From Actinomycetes bacterium (GTDB taxonomy: Bacteria > Actinomycetota > Actinomycetes > Actinomycetales > Actinomycetaceae): a DNA stretch of 7,775 nucleotides. The notes under the pieces were generated by a model. The model ran no database searches, was not told the origin of the DNA, and saw only the letters and a program-made list of their open reading frames with translations. Below, piece by piece: positions 7,140-7,775 of this stretch (position 1 is its first letter; each line of letters begins with the position of its first letter). The translations under genes were made by a program, and so were the position numbers. Location of the stretch: NCBI GenBank assembly GCA_023420745.1, contig JAEZVQ010000097.1, positions 1-7,775 of the forward strand, in the 5' to 3' direction.

Positions 7140-7280
7140 GTGATCGAGTTTATCGGCGGATCGGTATTATCGCCGGCGTATCTCACCATCAGGACTGGCG
7201 AGTAGCAGAGGTCGCCAGCTGGGAGCGAAAACGCCGAAGTTGCGCATGCGAGTTTTCAGCGATCCACCTGTGGTGTCGCG
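7140..7280 (-). other. Gap between sensor kinase gene and purK, with a weak promoter candidate
   Basis: This 141-base gap holds no gene. The minus strand carries GATAAT (7171 to 7166; five of six match TATAAT), which could be the -10 box for purK with a start near 7159, but no good -35 box lies 16-18 bases upstream, so the call is weak. Just after the kinase stop, 7259-7279 contains a small imperfect inverted repeat (GCGA and CCAC arms pairing with GTGG and TCGC) without a T run. It might be a poor terminator. A further inverted repeat GAAAAC/GTTTTC lies at 7227-7232 and 7252-7257. None of these is firm. Confidence 0.3.
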
Positions 7281-7775
7281 TCAGAATTGTCGGCGGCGCC
7301 GCCCCACCGACACGAGTGCAGATTTTGGCATGACGATATCGGGATCGAGGCTCGGCGGAAGCGCAGCAAGCTGAAGGGAGAATACCGGGGGGCGCGCGAC
7401 ACTGAGTTCGAGTCGCGCCCCGATACTCTCGGCGAGTGACTTCGCCAGTGCCAGACCAATGCCCGTTGATCCGTGTCCGGAAACTCCTTGGGTAAAGATG
7501 GTCTCGACCATATCGTCAGCCACACCCTCCCCCTCGTCGCTGACGTCGATCTTCACAGCTCGCGAACTCGTGCCTTTGCGACAGATGACGCGTGTCGTCC
7601 CCGCACCGTATCGCAGCGAGTTTTCGATGAGTGTGGCGAGGATCTGTCCAAGCACGCCGGGGTCGGCGAGGACGGGCTGCGCGGCTTCATCGGTGAAGAT
7701 CAGTTCCCGCCCAGCGTTTTCAAAGCTCAGCTCCCATTCTTCGCGCTGGCTGTTGAACACTTCGAGGATGTGTAC
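7281..7775 (-). CDS. Sensor histidine kinase, C-terminal ATPase part only (N-terminus outside window)
   Basis: Only the last 164 residues are visible; the frame remains open to the window edge, so the sensor region, any membrane segments and the phospho-accepting His box are not seen. What is seen is a HATPase_c domain of a two-component sensor kinase. The N box is LIENSLRYG (49-57 of the visible part, Asn52), the G1 box is SDEGEGVADD (79-88) and the G2 box is GHGSTGIGLALAKSL (100-114). All key ATP-binding residues are present, so it should be active. After the domain a tail of about 30 residues ends in an Arg-rich GRRRRQF. The apparent GTG at 7760 is an internal Val codon, not the start, because coding similarity continues upstream (VHILEV). 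The partner response regulator is probably the gene before it. The signal sensed cannot be told. No link to the purine genes is shown apart from adjacency. Confidence 0.9.
   Translation of the reverse strand, partial: VHILEVFNSQREEWELSFENAGRELIFTDEAAQPVLADPGVLGQILATLIENSLRYGAGTTRVICRKGTSSRAVKIDVSDEGEGVADDMVETIFTQGVSGHGSTGIGLALAKSLAESIGARLELSVARPPVFSLQLAALPPSLDPDIVMPKSALVSVGRRRRQF

Noticed and set aside
7289..7311. GC-rich hairpin (GTCGG...CCGAC) as an intrinsic terminator of the kinase gene
   Set aside because: It lies inside the kinase coding region, where the Arg/Gly codons of the tail explain it, and no T run follows.

Overview
The window looks like the chromosome of a moderately high-GC Gram-positive bacterium, most likely an actinobacterium (Actinomycetota). 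The basis is G/C-biased third codon positions, the actinobacterial style of the PurK, PurE and GalE proteins, GTG starts, and long meaningless antisense open frames of the kind typical of GC-rich genes. I cannot fix the genus from the sequence alone. Every supported gene lies on the minus strand, so the biology reads from high to low coordinates.

Reading in the direction of transcription, the window opens with the C-terminal ATPase half of a sensor histidine kinase (7775 to 7281, N-terminus outside the window). After a 141-base gap comes a tightly packed block: purK, purE, galE and a stand-alone class I glutamine amidotransferase of unknown substrate. Adjacent genes in this block overlap by four bases (ATGA, ATGA and probably GTGA), so they are almost certainly co-transcribed and translationally coupled. 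PurK and PurE together carboxylate AIR in purine synthesis, and GalE interconverts UDP-glucose and UDP-galactose. The amidotransferase departs from the usual motif around its catalytic cysteine.

A 124-base regulatory gap (3500-3623) separates this block from an arabinose operon. The gap holds a promoter with a perfect TTGACA -35 box, a 17-base spacer and a CACAAT -10 box. A perfect 14-bp palindrome of LacI-family type (TGTGAACGTTCACA) sits in the spacer and reaches into the -10. A 13-bp direct repeat, itself containing a 10-bp palindrome, flanks the promoter. One copy covers the araD ribosome-binding site and the other covers the stop codon of the amidotransferase gene.

The arabinose operon is araD (L-ribulose-5-phosphate 4-epimerase), araA (L-arabinose isomerase) and a cytoplasmic GH51 alpha-L-arabinofuranosidase that runs off the left edge with about 393 residues visible. 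Together they would release arabinose from imported arabino-oligosaccharides, isomerise it to ribulose and, after phosphorylation by a ribulokinase not present here, pass it to xylulose-5-phosphate. No RNA genes, mobile elements or CRISPR arrays were seen. The region is mostly ordinary metabolism; the araD control region and the odd amidotransferase are the parts most worth a second look.
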